Shown here in pieces: positions 32,732 to 40,969 of a stretch of 64,000 bases of DNA. Both the position numbers and the translations under genes were made by a program. This DNA comes from Treponema sp. GTDB lineage: Bacteria; Spirochaetota; Spirochaetia; Treponematales; Breznakiellaceae. Location: contig WRMC01000004.1 of NCBI GenBank assembly GCA_009777335.1, forward strand, positions 62,001 to 126,000, written 5' to 3'. Numbering within the stretch: the first letter of the stretch is position 1; every line of letters begins with the position of its first letter. The notes under the pieces are model-generated. The model worked only from the letters and a program-made list of their open reading frames with translations, was not told the origin of the DNA and made no database searches.

Positions 32732-32748
32732 ACCAGGGGCAGACCCGC

Positions 32749-33747
32749 CTAGGCCTGGTTGGCCGAGCCCAGGACCTTGATGTTCTTGTGGGCGTAGAGC
32801 TTCTTGAGCTCGTCCCGGGCGGGGCCCAGGATGCGCCGGGGGTCAAACTCGTCGGGTTTTTCCGAAAGGACCTGCCGGATAAGGGCCGTCATGGCGAGCC
32901 GCCCGTCGGAGTCTATGTTGATCTTGCAGACCGCACTTTTTGCCGCCCGGCGAAGCTGTTCCTCGGGGATCCCTACCGAGTCGGTTAACTTGCCCCCGTA
33001 TTTTTCGATCATGTGGACATAGTCCATGGGCACCGAAGAGGAACCATGGAGGACGATGGGGAAGCCGGGGATCCGCTTTTCGATTTCTTCCAGGATTTCG
33101 AAGTGGAGGGGAGGGGGGATCAGGACCCCGTTGGCGTCCCGGGTGCACTGCTCGGGCTTAAACTTGGTCCGCCCGTGGCTGGTCCCTATGGAGATGGCCA
33201 GGCTGTCTACCCCGGTGCCCTTTACAAAGGCTTCGACCTCGTCGGGCTGGGTAAAGTGGCTGTGCTCCGAGGAGACATCGTCCTCTACCCCGGAAAGAAC
33301 CCCCAGTTCGCCCTCGACGGTCACATAGTCCTTCCGGGAATGGGCAAACTCGCAGACCTTTTTGGTCAGGGCGATGTTTTCTTCAAAGGGAAGGTGGGAG
33401 CCGTCGATCATGACCGAGGAAAAGCCGGTCTCTATGCAGTCCTTGCAGAGTTCAAAACTGTCCCCGTGGTCCAGATGGAGGACGATGGGGATGTCACAGC
33501 CCAGTTCGTGGGCGTATTCTACCGCCCCCTTGGCCATGTTTTTGAGGAGGTTCTGGTTGGCATACTTCCGGGCTCCGGCAGAAACCTGGAGGATTACCGG
33601 CGATTTGGTCTCCACACAGGCCTGAATGATGGCCTGAAGCTGCTCTAAATTGTTAAAATTGTAGGCCGGCAGGGCATATTTGTTCGCCATGGCCTTTTTG
33701 AATAGCTCAACGGTATTAACCAAGCCTAATTCGGTATAACTTATCAT
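32749..33747 (-). CDS. fba: Class II fructose-bisphosphate aldolase
   Basis: 332 residues. Zinc ligands and catalytic blocks of class II aldolases are clear: VLHLDHGDSFELCKDCIE, SSVMIDGSHLPFEEN, YVTVEGELGVLSG, SIGTSHGRTKF and IVLHGSSSVP. Cleaves fructose 1,6-bisphosphate in glycolysis and works in reverse in gluconeogenesis. AAGGAG precedes the ATG. From memory, the T. pallidum orthologue (TP0662) sits directly next to flaA, whereas here a carbohydrate gene island lies between. Confidence 0.96.
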   Translation of the reverse strand: MISYTELGLVNTVELFKKAMANKYALPAYNFNNLEQLQAIIQACVETKSPVILQVSAGARKYANQNLLKNMAKGAVEYAHELGCDIPIVLHLDHGDSFELCKDCIETGFSSVMIDGSHLPFEENIALTKKVCEFAHSRKDYVTVEGELGVLSGVEDDVSSEHSHFTQPDEVEAFVKGTGVDSLAISIGTSHGRTKFKPEQCTRDANGVLIPPPLHFEILEEIEKRIPGFPIVLHGSSSVPMDYVHMIEKYGGKLTDSVGIPEEQLRRAAKSAVCKINIDSDGRLAMTALIRQVLSEKPDEFDPRRILGPARDELKKLYAHKNIKVLGSANQA

Positions 33748-33790
33748 TCCAATCTCCTTAGTTTATAGGTACCTTTATGGTAAGACATGC

Positions 33791-36343
33791 TTAGTCCCGG
33801 GTCAAGGGCAGGGTGATCAGCTTTCCTTCCCCGTCTCCCAGGACTCCCACCTGTAGCTGGAGGGCCTGCTTGGCTTTAGGTTCCAGTAAGACCGCCTCTA
33901 TGGTTTTGGGCATGCCCCCTATCATGGGGAAATAATTATCGCTATAGAGGAGTTTTTGCTTGCTCTCCAGTTCTACCATCCGTATGGGGGCATCTGCTTC
34001 CAGATGGATGAGCCACCGGTTTGGGCCGGCCCTTTCGGTTTTCGCCCTCAGGGCATGGGCCTCCTGGACATACTCCCTATAGGCGCAGAAAAAGAGCATG
34101 TCGTCGCTCACCACTTCTCCCTTTACCGAGGCAGAAACATGGATCACTTCGGCAGTCCGGTCCTCGACCTCGCCATAAAGATCCTTCAACCTAAAGACCT
34201 CTTCCAGGTCCCCCTCTTCTGCCCTGATTCTTCTGGACCAGTAGCCCAGGGGGCTTCCGTCATTGCGGAGGTGGAAGACCTCCAGGTCCGCCTGCACTGC
34301 CCCGGGGCTGTGCTTGGAAAGGAGGACCGATATATCGTTGAGGTCCCGGCGGGCCTTTACCGCCAGGGGAGCAAAGACCCGCTTTACTCCATAGTAGCTC
34401 ATCAGGGGGCGGCCGCTGTAATCGACACAGCCAAACTGAAAGAGGGGTCCCCCCTTGGTAAAGGACCAGTAGAGGACCCCGTTGTTATTAGGGCACTCAA
34501 AACGGAAGAGCCCCAGGGCGCTGTAATCCGCCCGGAGCTGTTCTATCTCGAGGCTCCGCAGATAGAGCCGAAGGTTCCGGGTTTCGAACCAGTCGCTGTA
34601 GGGGTACTTGGTAAAGAGACCCAGGCTGGTCCGCTCCCTCCATTTGACCGCCCAGTTCTGGCCCTTAAAGGAATCCACGTCCAGGTCCATGTGTTCTAAC
34701 AGGGTTTCTGGCCGGGAGTAGCTTTCCTGGGTCCAGCAGGTTTCGGTCACAAAGGTGGGGTCCTTGGTGGCATTGTAGAAGTTCCCCCAGTTGTGGGATT
34801 CCCCCTCCACCGGAGACTGGCAGTTTAGACCCCCATGTGGGGAATTAATAATATAGGGAAGCTCCGGGCAGAGTCTCTCGCTTATCAGGGGAAGGTCCTT
34901 CATGATGAGCCTTTCGCCGTTAAAGACCTTGGTGGCCTGGGGCCAGCCCCAGCCCTCCCAGCCCTCGAGGGTTTCGTTCCCCCCGCAGAGGATCACCAGG
35001 CAGGGGTGGCGGCGGATGACCTTAAGCATCTCTTCGGATTCGGCCAGGAATTCCTTGCGCCATACCGGGTCATAATCCGGGTACTGGTTTGAGTGGAGAA
35101 AGAAGTCGGACCAGATCATGATGCCCCGGCGGTCGCATTCCCGGTAGTAGGATTCGTCCTCCACCATGCCGCCCCCCCAGATGCGGACCATGTTTACATG
35201 CTGGTTTTCCAAAAGCATAAAGAGCTGCTGGTAGGCTTCGGGTTCTCCGTAGGATTTTATATAATCCAGGGGGACATGGTTCTGCCCATGGATGATCACC
35301 TTTCTTCCATTTATTTTAAAGTAAAAAGTGTTTCGTCCCCGCTCATCTTTTTTGACCAGTTCTACAGTCTTAATGCCTATGTCCTGGCTTAGCTCGTCGC
35401 TGATCCTTCCCCCTTCTTCTATCCTTACCTTCAGGGTGTAAAGATGGGGCTCCCCGTATCCCCGGGGCCACCAGGTTTCGGGGTCCTGTATGGTCAGGGG
35501 AACCTCCCGCTCTATGAGGTTTTTCTGAGCCGGCAGGGGTATGTCCATGGCACAAACTTGGGCACCCCCCCGGTTGTGGAGGCTGATATGGGCCATGGTG
35601 GCGGCCCCGGCATTCCGTACCGCTAGAAGGATCTTGCACCTGGCTTGGTCAGAGCCAATACTCTGGGTCTTAAAGCAGAGGTCCTCCAGGTAGGGGCCTT
35701 CGTACATGACTAAGGAAATCTCCCGGATGATCCCCAGGCCCAGGACCCCGGTCCCCAGGTTGAGCAGGCTGGACCCGGCGTAAAAGCTCCTCTGGTAGCG
35801 GCGGATCAGGGACTTTCCCAGGGTACCCTCGGGGGACCGGCCGTTTTGCAGATGCCTTTCGGTCTCGTCTATTTTTCCGGCGATCATCCTTTCGTGGGCC
35901 TTAATCCGGATCACCAGATCGTTTGTTCCCTTGGGTCTTAAGAGCGAAGGGTCCACCGTAAAATCGTAGACCCGGTAGGCATTGGCGGTCTCTCCCAATA
36001 GCCGGCCGTTCAGAAAGACCTCGCCATAGGTGTCTATGCTTGTACACCGTAGGAGGATGGTCTGCTTCTTGTCATAGTCCGGAGGGCTTTCGAATTTGCA
36101 GTGATAGACCCAGTCGCTCCGGGCCACCCAGGCGGCATCAAAGGCGGCCTTGGTGCTCCTAAAGGGATTCTCCAGCTTCTTCTGGGCCACCAGGTCGTAG
36201 TGGATGGCCCCCGGCACCTTTGCAGGAAACCATTCGCCCTTAGGGTCCTTACCCTCGTTTGCCTCTGGGCACTTCCCATCGGGATAGGCGGTATCTAATT
36301 GCCGGGTCCTAAAGGGCAGATCGCTTAAGGTTAGTTGTTGCAT
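33791..36343 (-). CDS. GH2 beta-mannosidase
   Basis: 850 residues, the full GH2 multidomain length: an N-terminal jelly-roll with VPGAIHYDLVAQKKLENPF and WVYHCKF, immunoglobulin-like domain, TIM barrel and C-terminal beta domains. Acid/base glutamate is E in CGGNETLEGWEG near residue 455 and the candidate nucleophile E lies in FVTETCWTQ near 533; HGQNHVPLD and VRIWGGGMVEDESYYRECDRRGIMIW are typical of the mannosidase branch. No signal peptide, so it acts on imported manno-oligosaccharides or mannosides. Third gene of an operon with two SDR oxidoreductases. Confidence 0.92.
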   Translation of the reverse strand: MQQLTLSDLPFRTRQLDTAYPDGKCPEANEGKDPKGEWFPAKVPGAIHYDLVAQKKLENPFRSTKAAFDAAWVARSDWVYHCKFESPPDYDKKQTILLRCTSIDTYGEVFLNGRLLGETANAYRVYDFTVDPSLLRPKGTNDLVIRIKAHERMIAGKIDETERHLQNGRSPEGTLGKSLIRRYQRSFYAGSSLLNLGTGVLGLGIIREISLVMYEGPYLEDLCFKTQSIGSDQARCKILLAVRNAGAATMAHISLHNRGGAQVCAMDIPLPAQKNLIEREVPLTIQDPETWWPRGYGEPHLYTLKVRIEEGGRISDELSQDIGIKTVELVKKDERGRNTFYFKINGRKVIIHGQNHVPLDYIKSYGEPEAYQQLFMLLENQHVNMVRIWGGGMVEDESYYRECDRRGIMIWSDFFLHSNQYPDYDPVWRKEFLAESEEMLKVIRRHPCLVILCGGNETLEGWEGWGWPQATKVFNGERLIMKDLPLISERLCPELPYIINSPHGGLNCQSPVEGESHNWGNFYNATKDPTFVTETCWTQESYSRPETLLEHMDLDVDSFKGQNWAVKWRERTSLGLFTKYPYSDWFETRNLRLYLRSLEIEQLRADYSALGLFRFECPNNNGVLYWSFTKGGPLFQFGCVDYSGRPLMSYYGVKRVFAPLAVKARRDLNDISVLLSKHSPGAVQADLEVFHLRNDGSPLGYWSRRIRAEEGDLEEVFRLKDLYGEVEDRTAEVIHVSASVKGEVVSDDMLFFCAYREYVQEAHALRAKTERAGPNRWLIHLEADAPIRMVELESKQKLLYSDNYFPMIGGMPKTIEAVLLEPKAKQALQLQVGVLGDGEGKLITLPLTRD

Positions 36344-36355
36344 GGTCCTTCCCCC

Positions 36356-37126
36356 TTAATACATCATAGCACCGCCGTCGGCCCTGATGGTGGACCCGGT
36401 GATGTACTGGCTCCGTTCGTCCGCCAGAAAGACGGCACAATAGGCCATATCGTATGGTAAGCCCCCCCGGCCCGATAAAAAGCCCTCGGGGGGAAAGTTC
36501 TGAAAGTCCAGGTCCCGCTCTATGGCCCGCTTGCTGATGGGGTTTCTGTAGCGTCTGGGGGCAACCTGGGTGGCCCCGGGGCTTAGGGTGTTTACGGTGA
36601 TCCCGTAGCGGCCCAGGGCCAGGGCGGCCTCCCGGGTGAGCATCTTTATGCCCCCCTTGGAGGCCCCGTAGATGGGGTCAAAGCCCGTGGGCCGCTTGGC
36701 GTGGATGGAGGCCACGTTGATGATCCGTCCGTAAGCTGCTTCTTTTAAATAGGGGAGGGCCTCCTGAATGCAGCGCCAATAGCCCTTAAGGTTTACCCCC
36801 ATAACCCAGTCGTATTCATCTTCGGTGTATTCAAAGAAGAGTTTGTTAAGCTGGACCGCCGCATTGTTGACCAGGATGTCTATGCCCCCAAAGGCCCGCT
36901 TGGTTTCTTCCATTAGATTGCGGATGCTTTCCCGCTTTTGGACATCGGTCTGGATCGAAATGGCCCGGCCCCCGGCCTCATTAATAAGCTGCAGGGTGCC
37001 GTCCGGGGGGTCCCGGTTATAGGTCACCGCCACCTGGGCCCCCGCCTGAGCCAGGGCCAGAGCAATACCCTGGCCTATGCCGGTAGAAGACCCGGTGACC
37101 ACTGCGGTTTTTCCTTCGAGGTTCAT
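36356..37126 (-). CDS. SDR-family NAD(P)-dependent oxidoreductase
   Basis: 256 residues, classical short-chain dehydrogenase: cofactor loop TGSSTGIGQG, NNAAVQ, catalytic Ser in INVASIHAKRP, YGASKGG with Tyr/Lys, and the C-terminal ITGSTIRADGGAMMY typical of classical SDRs acting on sugars, polyols or 3-oxoacyl groups. Four-base overlap with the upstream SDR and 12 bases before the beta-mannosidase gene suggest that it oxidises a sugar or reduces a keto-sugar in the same pathway (inference). Confidence 0.92.
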   Translation of the reverse strand: MNLEGKTAVVTGSSTGIGQGIALALAQAGAQVAVTYNRDPPDGTLQLINEAGGRAISIQTDVQKRESIRNLMEETKRAFGGIDILVNNAAVQLNKLFFEYTEDEYDWVMGVNLKGYWRCIQEALPYLKEAAYGRIINVASIHAKRPTGFDPIYGASKGGIKMLTREAALALGRYGITVNTLSPGATQVAPRRYRNPISKRAIERDLDFQNFPPEGFLSGRGGLPYDMAYCAVFLADERSQYITGSTIRADGGAMMY

Positions 37127-37836
37127 GGGGCCGTCCTTGGGGGCCGTCGCTTTACAAAGTAGCTGAGCAAAAAGCCCCTGTCCAGAGTAAGGCTGGCCCC
37201 GTTGGCCGAGGGGCAGTCATCGCCGGCGAAAAAGAGGGCCCCCCGGGCGATATCTTCGGGGGCCACATAGCTGAGGTCTGGAATCCGCTCCCGGGTAAAC
37301 TCGTAAAGGGGGCTGAGGCTGCTCTTAAACCGCTCCCCGTCCCCCTCCATGGGGCCCGCGTTGATAATATTGGTCCTGACCCCATGGGGCCCCAGGTCCA
37401 GTACCAGCTCTTTGGCTAAAAGCTTAAGGGCCCCCTTGGCGAGGCTGTAGGAGAAGGCCGCTCCGCTGGGTTTTTCATCGTGGATGGAGCTGATAAAGAT
37501 AATGTTCCCCCGGCCCGCCCTTTTCATGGAGCTCCCCAGGGCCTGAACAAAGAGGAAGGCGCTTTTTAGGTTGTAATCCAGGGCCTCATCGTAGCTATCA
37601 TCGTCACAGTCCTCTAAAAGAGAGGGGATAAGCCGGTTGTTATTATGGATAAACACATCGATTCGGCCGTATGCAGCGAGGATCTTGTCCACCGCCCCAT
37701 CTACCTCGGCCTTGCTGACCGGATTGACATGGTGCTCAGCCAGGATTGCCCCTTCCTCTTTACAAACCTTGGCTATTTCCAGGCCCAGGGCCGAGTCCCC
37801 CTCGCTTATAAGAACTATCTTATCTTTTAGCTTCAA
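37123..37836 (-). CDS. SDR-family protein with degenerate cofactor loop
   Basis: 237 residues. Overall SDR fold with FISSIHDEKPSG (Ser), YSLAKGALKLLAKEL (Tyr, Lys) and INAGPMEG. The normal TGxxxGIG cofactor loop is replaced by SEGDSALGLEI and the NNAG motif by HNNNRL, so NAD(P) binding is probably altered or lost. The first gene of its operon and overlaps the second SDR by four bases: possibly an inactive or regulatory partner that pairs with it. Fifty bases upstream lies a candidate operator. Confidence 0.85.
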   Translation of the reverse strand: MKLKDKIVLISEGDSALGLEIAKVCKEEGAILAEHHVNPVSKAEVDGAVDKILAAYGRIDVFIHNNNRLIPSLLEDCDDDSYDEALDYNLKSAFLFVQALGSSMKRAGRGNIIFISSIHDEKPSGAAFSYSLAKGALKLLAKELVLDLGPHGVRTNIINAGPMEGDGERFKSSLSPLYEFTRERIPDLSYVAPEDIARGALFFAGDDCPSANGASLTLDRGFLLSYFVKRRPPRTAP

Positions 37837-37861
37837 GGACCCTCCTGTTGGACAATATTCA

Positions 37862-37885
37862 GGATATCAGATCATCCGATCTTAA
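37862..37885. promoter_or_regulatory. Candidate FadR-type operator, copy 1
   Basis: Minus-strand reading TTAAGATCGGATGATC followed by TGATATCC, containing the inverted repeat AGATC-ATCC-GATCT (37869-37882). Nearly the same sequence occurs at 41989-42010 before the dehydrogenase-regulator operon. It lies between the divergent SDR and RraA operons. A related half site (CAGATCGGCC) is at 37903-37912, and a separate perfect hairpin GCAAGA-TTTT-TCTTGC at 37886-37901. Confidence 0.5.
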
Positions 37886-37956
37886 GCAAGATTTTTCTTG
37901 CCAGATCGGCCCAGATGCCTTACAATGAACTATCGCTATGAACCCAGGAGGCTCCT

Positions 37957-38901
37957 ATGTTTTTTAGCTCAAGACAGGAAGTAGAAATGCTGACCCCCCA
38001 TTGGAAGGGGGAGCGTCTCGCCGATGGCCGCCCCAAGGTGGCCGAAAAGCTACTGGAAAGGATGAGAAAGCTTACAATCGAAGAGGTTTGGAGCCTTCCC
38101 TGGAACAATAACTACGAATTCCAGGTAGAAACGGACTTTAAAACGACCCATTCCACCGACAAACCCCTGGTTGGCCGGGCCCTAACCATACAATGTATGC
38201 CCATACGGCCCGATTTAGATGAAGTTTGCATGAAAGAGGCCAGAGCTTTTGGCTTCGAGAGCCATTATAACAAATCTGCGGTCAATCGGCTGGTAGAAGA
38301 CGATGTAATGGTGGTAGATTTTTACGATAAAATTGAATATGGCACCTATTTTGGGGGAAACCTCTCTACTTCGGTGGCAGAAAAGACCAAAAGAGGCGGG
38401 GCGGTCATCTGGGGGGGCATCCGGGACGTCGATCAGGTAAAATTTATCCCCAATTTGCAGATCTACTACCGGGGAAGCCACCCCACGGCCATCCGGGATT
38501 ACGTCATGACCGGCTATAACAGGCCCACTATGATAGGCCGGGCGGTGGCCCTGCCGGGGGACATCGTCTTTGGCAGCGCCGGGGGTATTGCTTTTATCCC
38601 CTGCCATCTGGCTGAGCAGTGCGCCGACCGGGCAGAAAAGATGCATGTCCGGGATGTCTTCGGCTTTGAACGGCTCAGGACCCAGACCTATACCCCCGCC
38701 CAGATCGACAATCCCTGGACCCGGGAGATGTGGGATGACTTTGTGGCCTGGTTTAAAACCGACAAGGAAACCGAAGAGTACCGTTACCTGGACTTTGGGG
38801 CCGACATAGAAAACCAGTTTAGTAATGACGGCACCAGGCGAAGAAGCCGGGGCCGGGACGGCCTGCCCTACAATCCCGATGGATCGGGGGCCCACTTATG
38901 A
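37957..38901 (+). CDS. RraA-like protein (possible aldolase/decarboxylase)
   Basis: 314 residues with AGGAGG before the ATG. The middle ~160 residues form an RraA-type fold: PLVGRALTIQCMP, VMVVDFYDKIEYGTYFGGNL, RGGAVIWGGIRDVDQV (the GG.RD signature, which in HMG/CHA aldolases binds substrate and metal) and VALPGDIVFGSAGGIAFIP. Long N- and C-terminal extensions set it apart from the 160-residue RNase E regulator, placing it in the larger group found next to enolase-superfamily genes. Four-base overlap with the following dehydratase gene supports a shared sugar-acid pathway, for instance cleavage of a keto-deoxy acid (inference). Confidence 0.82.
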   Translation: MFFSSRQEVEMLTPHWKGERLADGRPKVAEKLLERMRKLTIEEVWSLPWNNNYEFQVETDFKTTHSTDKPLVGRALTIQCMPIRPDLDEVCMKEARAFGFESHYNKSAVNRLVEDDVMVVDFYDKIEYGTYFGGNLSTSVAEKTKRGGAVIWGGIRDVDQVKFIPNLQIYYRGSHPTAIRDYVMTGYNRPTMIGRAVALPGDIVFGSAGGIAFIPCHLAEQCADRAEKMHVRDVFGFERLRTQTYTPAQIDNPWTREMWDDFVAWFKTDKETEEYRYLDFGADIENQFSNDGTRRRSRGRDGLPYNPDGSGAHL

Positions 38902-40250
38902 GCGACCTGGCCCTGGGCAATTTTAACCGCCTCTCTGCTCCTTCGCAGCTAAAAATCACGGACCTCCGCTTCGCCAAGATCAGCGGGGCCCCCATGGACT
39001 GCGTGCTCCTTAAAATCTATACCAACAGCGAGCTAGTTGGGTTTGGGGAGGTCCGGGACTGGGCCTCTGAGACCTATGCCCTTACCCTTAAGAGCCGGCT
39101 CCTGGGAGAAAACCCCTGCAACGTGGACAAGCTCTTCCGAAAGATCAAGCAGTTTGGGGGCATGTCCCGTCAGGCCGGCGGGGTTTCGGGGGTGGAGCTG
39201 GCCCTTTGGGATCTGGCCGGCAAGGCCTACGGGGTTCCCATCTACCAGATGCTGGGGGGGAAGTTTAGGGATAAGGTGCGGCTCTATTCGGACACCGATC
39301 AGGGGGGCCGTCCGGATGGAAAGAAGATGGGAGCCGCCCTCAAGGAAAGGCTGGACCTGGGTTTTACCTTTTTGAAAATGGACTGGGGGGTGGGGACCCT
39401 CATGGGTCTTGAGGAAGGGGGCTACCTCACGGCCCCCCTGGGCTTCCTGGATGAGCTAAAGGCCACCCGGGGGGTCCGGAGGCTCTACTACAGCGACCGG
39501 GAAAAATTCAACAAGTATAACGAGGTCCAGAACATAGCCCATTTTTTTACGGGCCTTCAGATCACCGAAAAGGGCCTGGACTTTCTCGAGAACTATCTGG
39601 CCGAGGTCCGTTCGGTCATAGGCTATGAGGTTCCCCTGGCCATAGACCACTGCGGCCACATAGGCTTGAATGAGTGCATCAAGCTGGGCCGCCGGGCAGA
39701 AAAATACAACATAGCCTGGCTCGAGGACCTCCTCCCCTGGCAGGCCACGGAGCAATGGAAGAAGCTCTCCCAGGCCATTGCTACCCCCCTGGGCACCGGG
39801 GAAGATATCTATCTCAAAGAAAATTTCCTGCCCCTCCTGGAATCGGGGGCCCTCTCTATAGTGCACCCGGACATCCTCAGTACCGGGGGGATCCTGGAAA
39901 CCAAGAAGATAGGGGACCTGGCCCAGAACTACGGGGCCGCCATGTGCATGCATATGGCCGAGACCCCCGTGGCAGCTTTGGCTTCCGCCCATGTAGCTAC
40001 GGCCACCGAGAACTTCCTGGCCCTGGAGTTCCACTCCGTAGAGGTGGACTGGTGGGATGACATTGTTAAGGCCCCCCATAAACCCATCATCAAAAATGGA
40101 TTTATAGAGCTAAGCGATGCTCCGGGGCTGGGCATAGATGATCTAAACGACGAGGTGATCCGGGCCCATCTGCATAGCACCCAGAAGGATATCTGGCTCC
40201 CCACCCCCCAGTGGGACGACGACTACTCCAGCGACAGAACCTGGAGTTAA
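38898..40250 (+). CDS. Enolase-superfamily (mandelate racemase type) dehydratase
   Basis: 450 residues. N-terminal capping domain, then a barrel with metal ligands D in LAIDHCGH (about 250), E276 in WLEDLLPW and E302 in GTGEDIYL; the second-strand lysine is in FLKMDWGVG, and MHMAETP follows where the family's catalytic His/Glu sit. Long insertions (near residues 155-200) separate it from canonical mandelate racemase. Members of this group dehydrate aldonic acids such as mannonate, gluconate or galactonate; the exact substrate is open. Its TAA stop overlaps the stop of the convergent regulator gene. Confidence 0.88.
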   Translation: MSDLALGNFNRLSAPSQLKITDLRFAKISGAPMDCVLLKIYTNSELVGFGEVRDWASETYALTLKSRLLGENPCNVDKLFRKIKQFGGMSRQAGGVSGVELALWDLAGKAYGVPIYQMLGGKFRDKVRLYSDTDQGGRPDGKKMGAALKERLDLGFTFLKMDWGVGTLMGLEEGGYLTAPLGFLDELKATRGVRRLYYSDREKFNKYNEVQNIAHFFTGLQITEKGLDFLENYLAEVRSVIGYEVPLAIDHCGHIGLNECIKLGRRAEKYNIAWLEDLLPWQATEQWKKLSQAIATPLGTGEDIYLKENFLPLLESGALSIVHPDILSTGGILETKKIGDLAQNYGAAMCMHMAETPVAALASAHVATATENFLALEFHSVEVDWWDDIVKAPHKPIIKNGFIELSDAPGLGIDDLNDEVIRAHLHSTQKDIWLPTPQWDDDYSSDRTWS

Positions 40251-40969
40251 GCTTCTAGGCCCGGCTCTTTAAAGCGAGTACTCCACCAGGTGAAGCTTTT
40301 TACAAAGACCCTTTGTAAGAGATCCTGGTCATGGTTCTTAATGGCCTCGTAAATGTTCCGGTGATCCTGCACGGCCTCGAGGATCCTCAGGGGTTCCAGC
40401 CGTTCTTGGAGGATGTTAAAAAAGAGGTCCAGGGCGACTTCGCCTATTTTAATGATATAGGGGTTGTGGGTGGCACTAAGGACCGCATAGTGAAAGGAAA
40501 GCTCATCCTCTGCGGCCATAAAGGCCTCGGAGCCCAGCCGGTCCATTTTATCTTCCAGGGCCAGGACGTGTTTTTCTATATTGATGAGATCCTCTTCGCT
40601 GGCATTATCCATGGCCAGGTGGGTATAGGCGGTTTCGTAGATCTTCCGAAACTCCACCAGGTAGTCGGCGGTCTGGGGCAGCAGGGCCATCTGGATGGCA
40701 AAGGCATTGGCCGCTCCGCCCTGGAGGGCATCGCAGACAAAGGTCCCCTCGCCCTGCCGGGACTCCAGGGCTCCCAGGCTCTCGAGCATCTTGAGGGCCT
40801 CCCGGACCGACGAGATCCCCACCTTCATCTTATCTGCCAGTTCCCTGGCCCCTGGGAGCCTATCCCCCGGTTTTAGCTCCCCCTTCATAAGGGCGTCTTT
40901 AATTTGCTCTAAAACCTGGTCGGTGATCTTTTCTTTTTTTTGAATCGATGCAAGGCTCATTTCGGCCAT
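40247..40969 (-). CDS. FadR-type (GntR family, FCD domain) transcriptional regulator
   Basis: 240 residues from ATG 40969, preceded by GGGAG and overlapping the stop of the dehydrogenase gene by one base; a longer frame to 41011 is less likely. N-terminal winged helix (QVLEQIKDALMKGELKPGDRLP, ELADKMKVGISSVREALKML, GEGTFVCD) and C-terminal FCD all-helical ligand domain with metal-type residues in EDELSFHYAVLSATHN and VQDHRNIYEAI. Such regulators usually repress sugar-acid genes until the ligand appears. It most likely controls the neighbouring operons through the repeat found at 37862 and 41989. Confidence 0.93.
   Translation of the reverse strand: MAEMSLASIQKKEKITDQVLEQIKDALMKGELKPGDRLPGARELADKMKVGISSVREALKMLESLGALESRQGEGTFVCDALQGGAANAFAIQMALLPQTADYLVEFRKIYETAYTHLAMDNASEEDLINIEKHVLALEDKMDRLGSEAFMAAEDELSFHYAVLSATHNPYIIKIGEVALDLFFNILQERLEPLRILEAVQDHRNIYEAIKNHDQDLLQRVFVKSFTWWSTRFKEPGLEA

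Noticed and set aside
32732..32759. ACCAGG/CCTGGT inverted repeat between the membrane protein and fba
   Set aside because: Six-base arms with a 16-base loop overlapping the fba coding end; too weak for a terminator call.
33013..33648. 211-codon plus-strand frame over fba
   Set aside because: Shadow of a strongly conserved aldolase; the translated product has no sensible hydrophobic or motif pattern.
33956..34699. 247-codon plus-strand frame over the beta-mannosidase
   Set aside because: Shadow in the reverse complement of a conserved GH2 enzyme.
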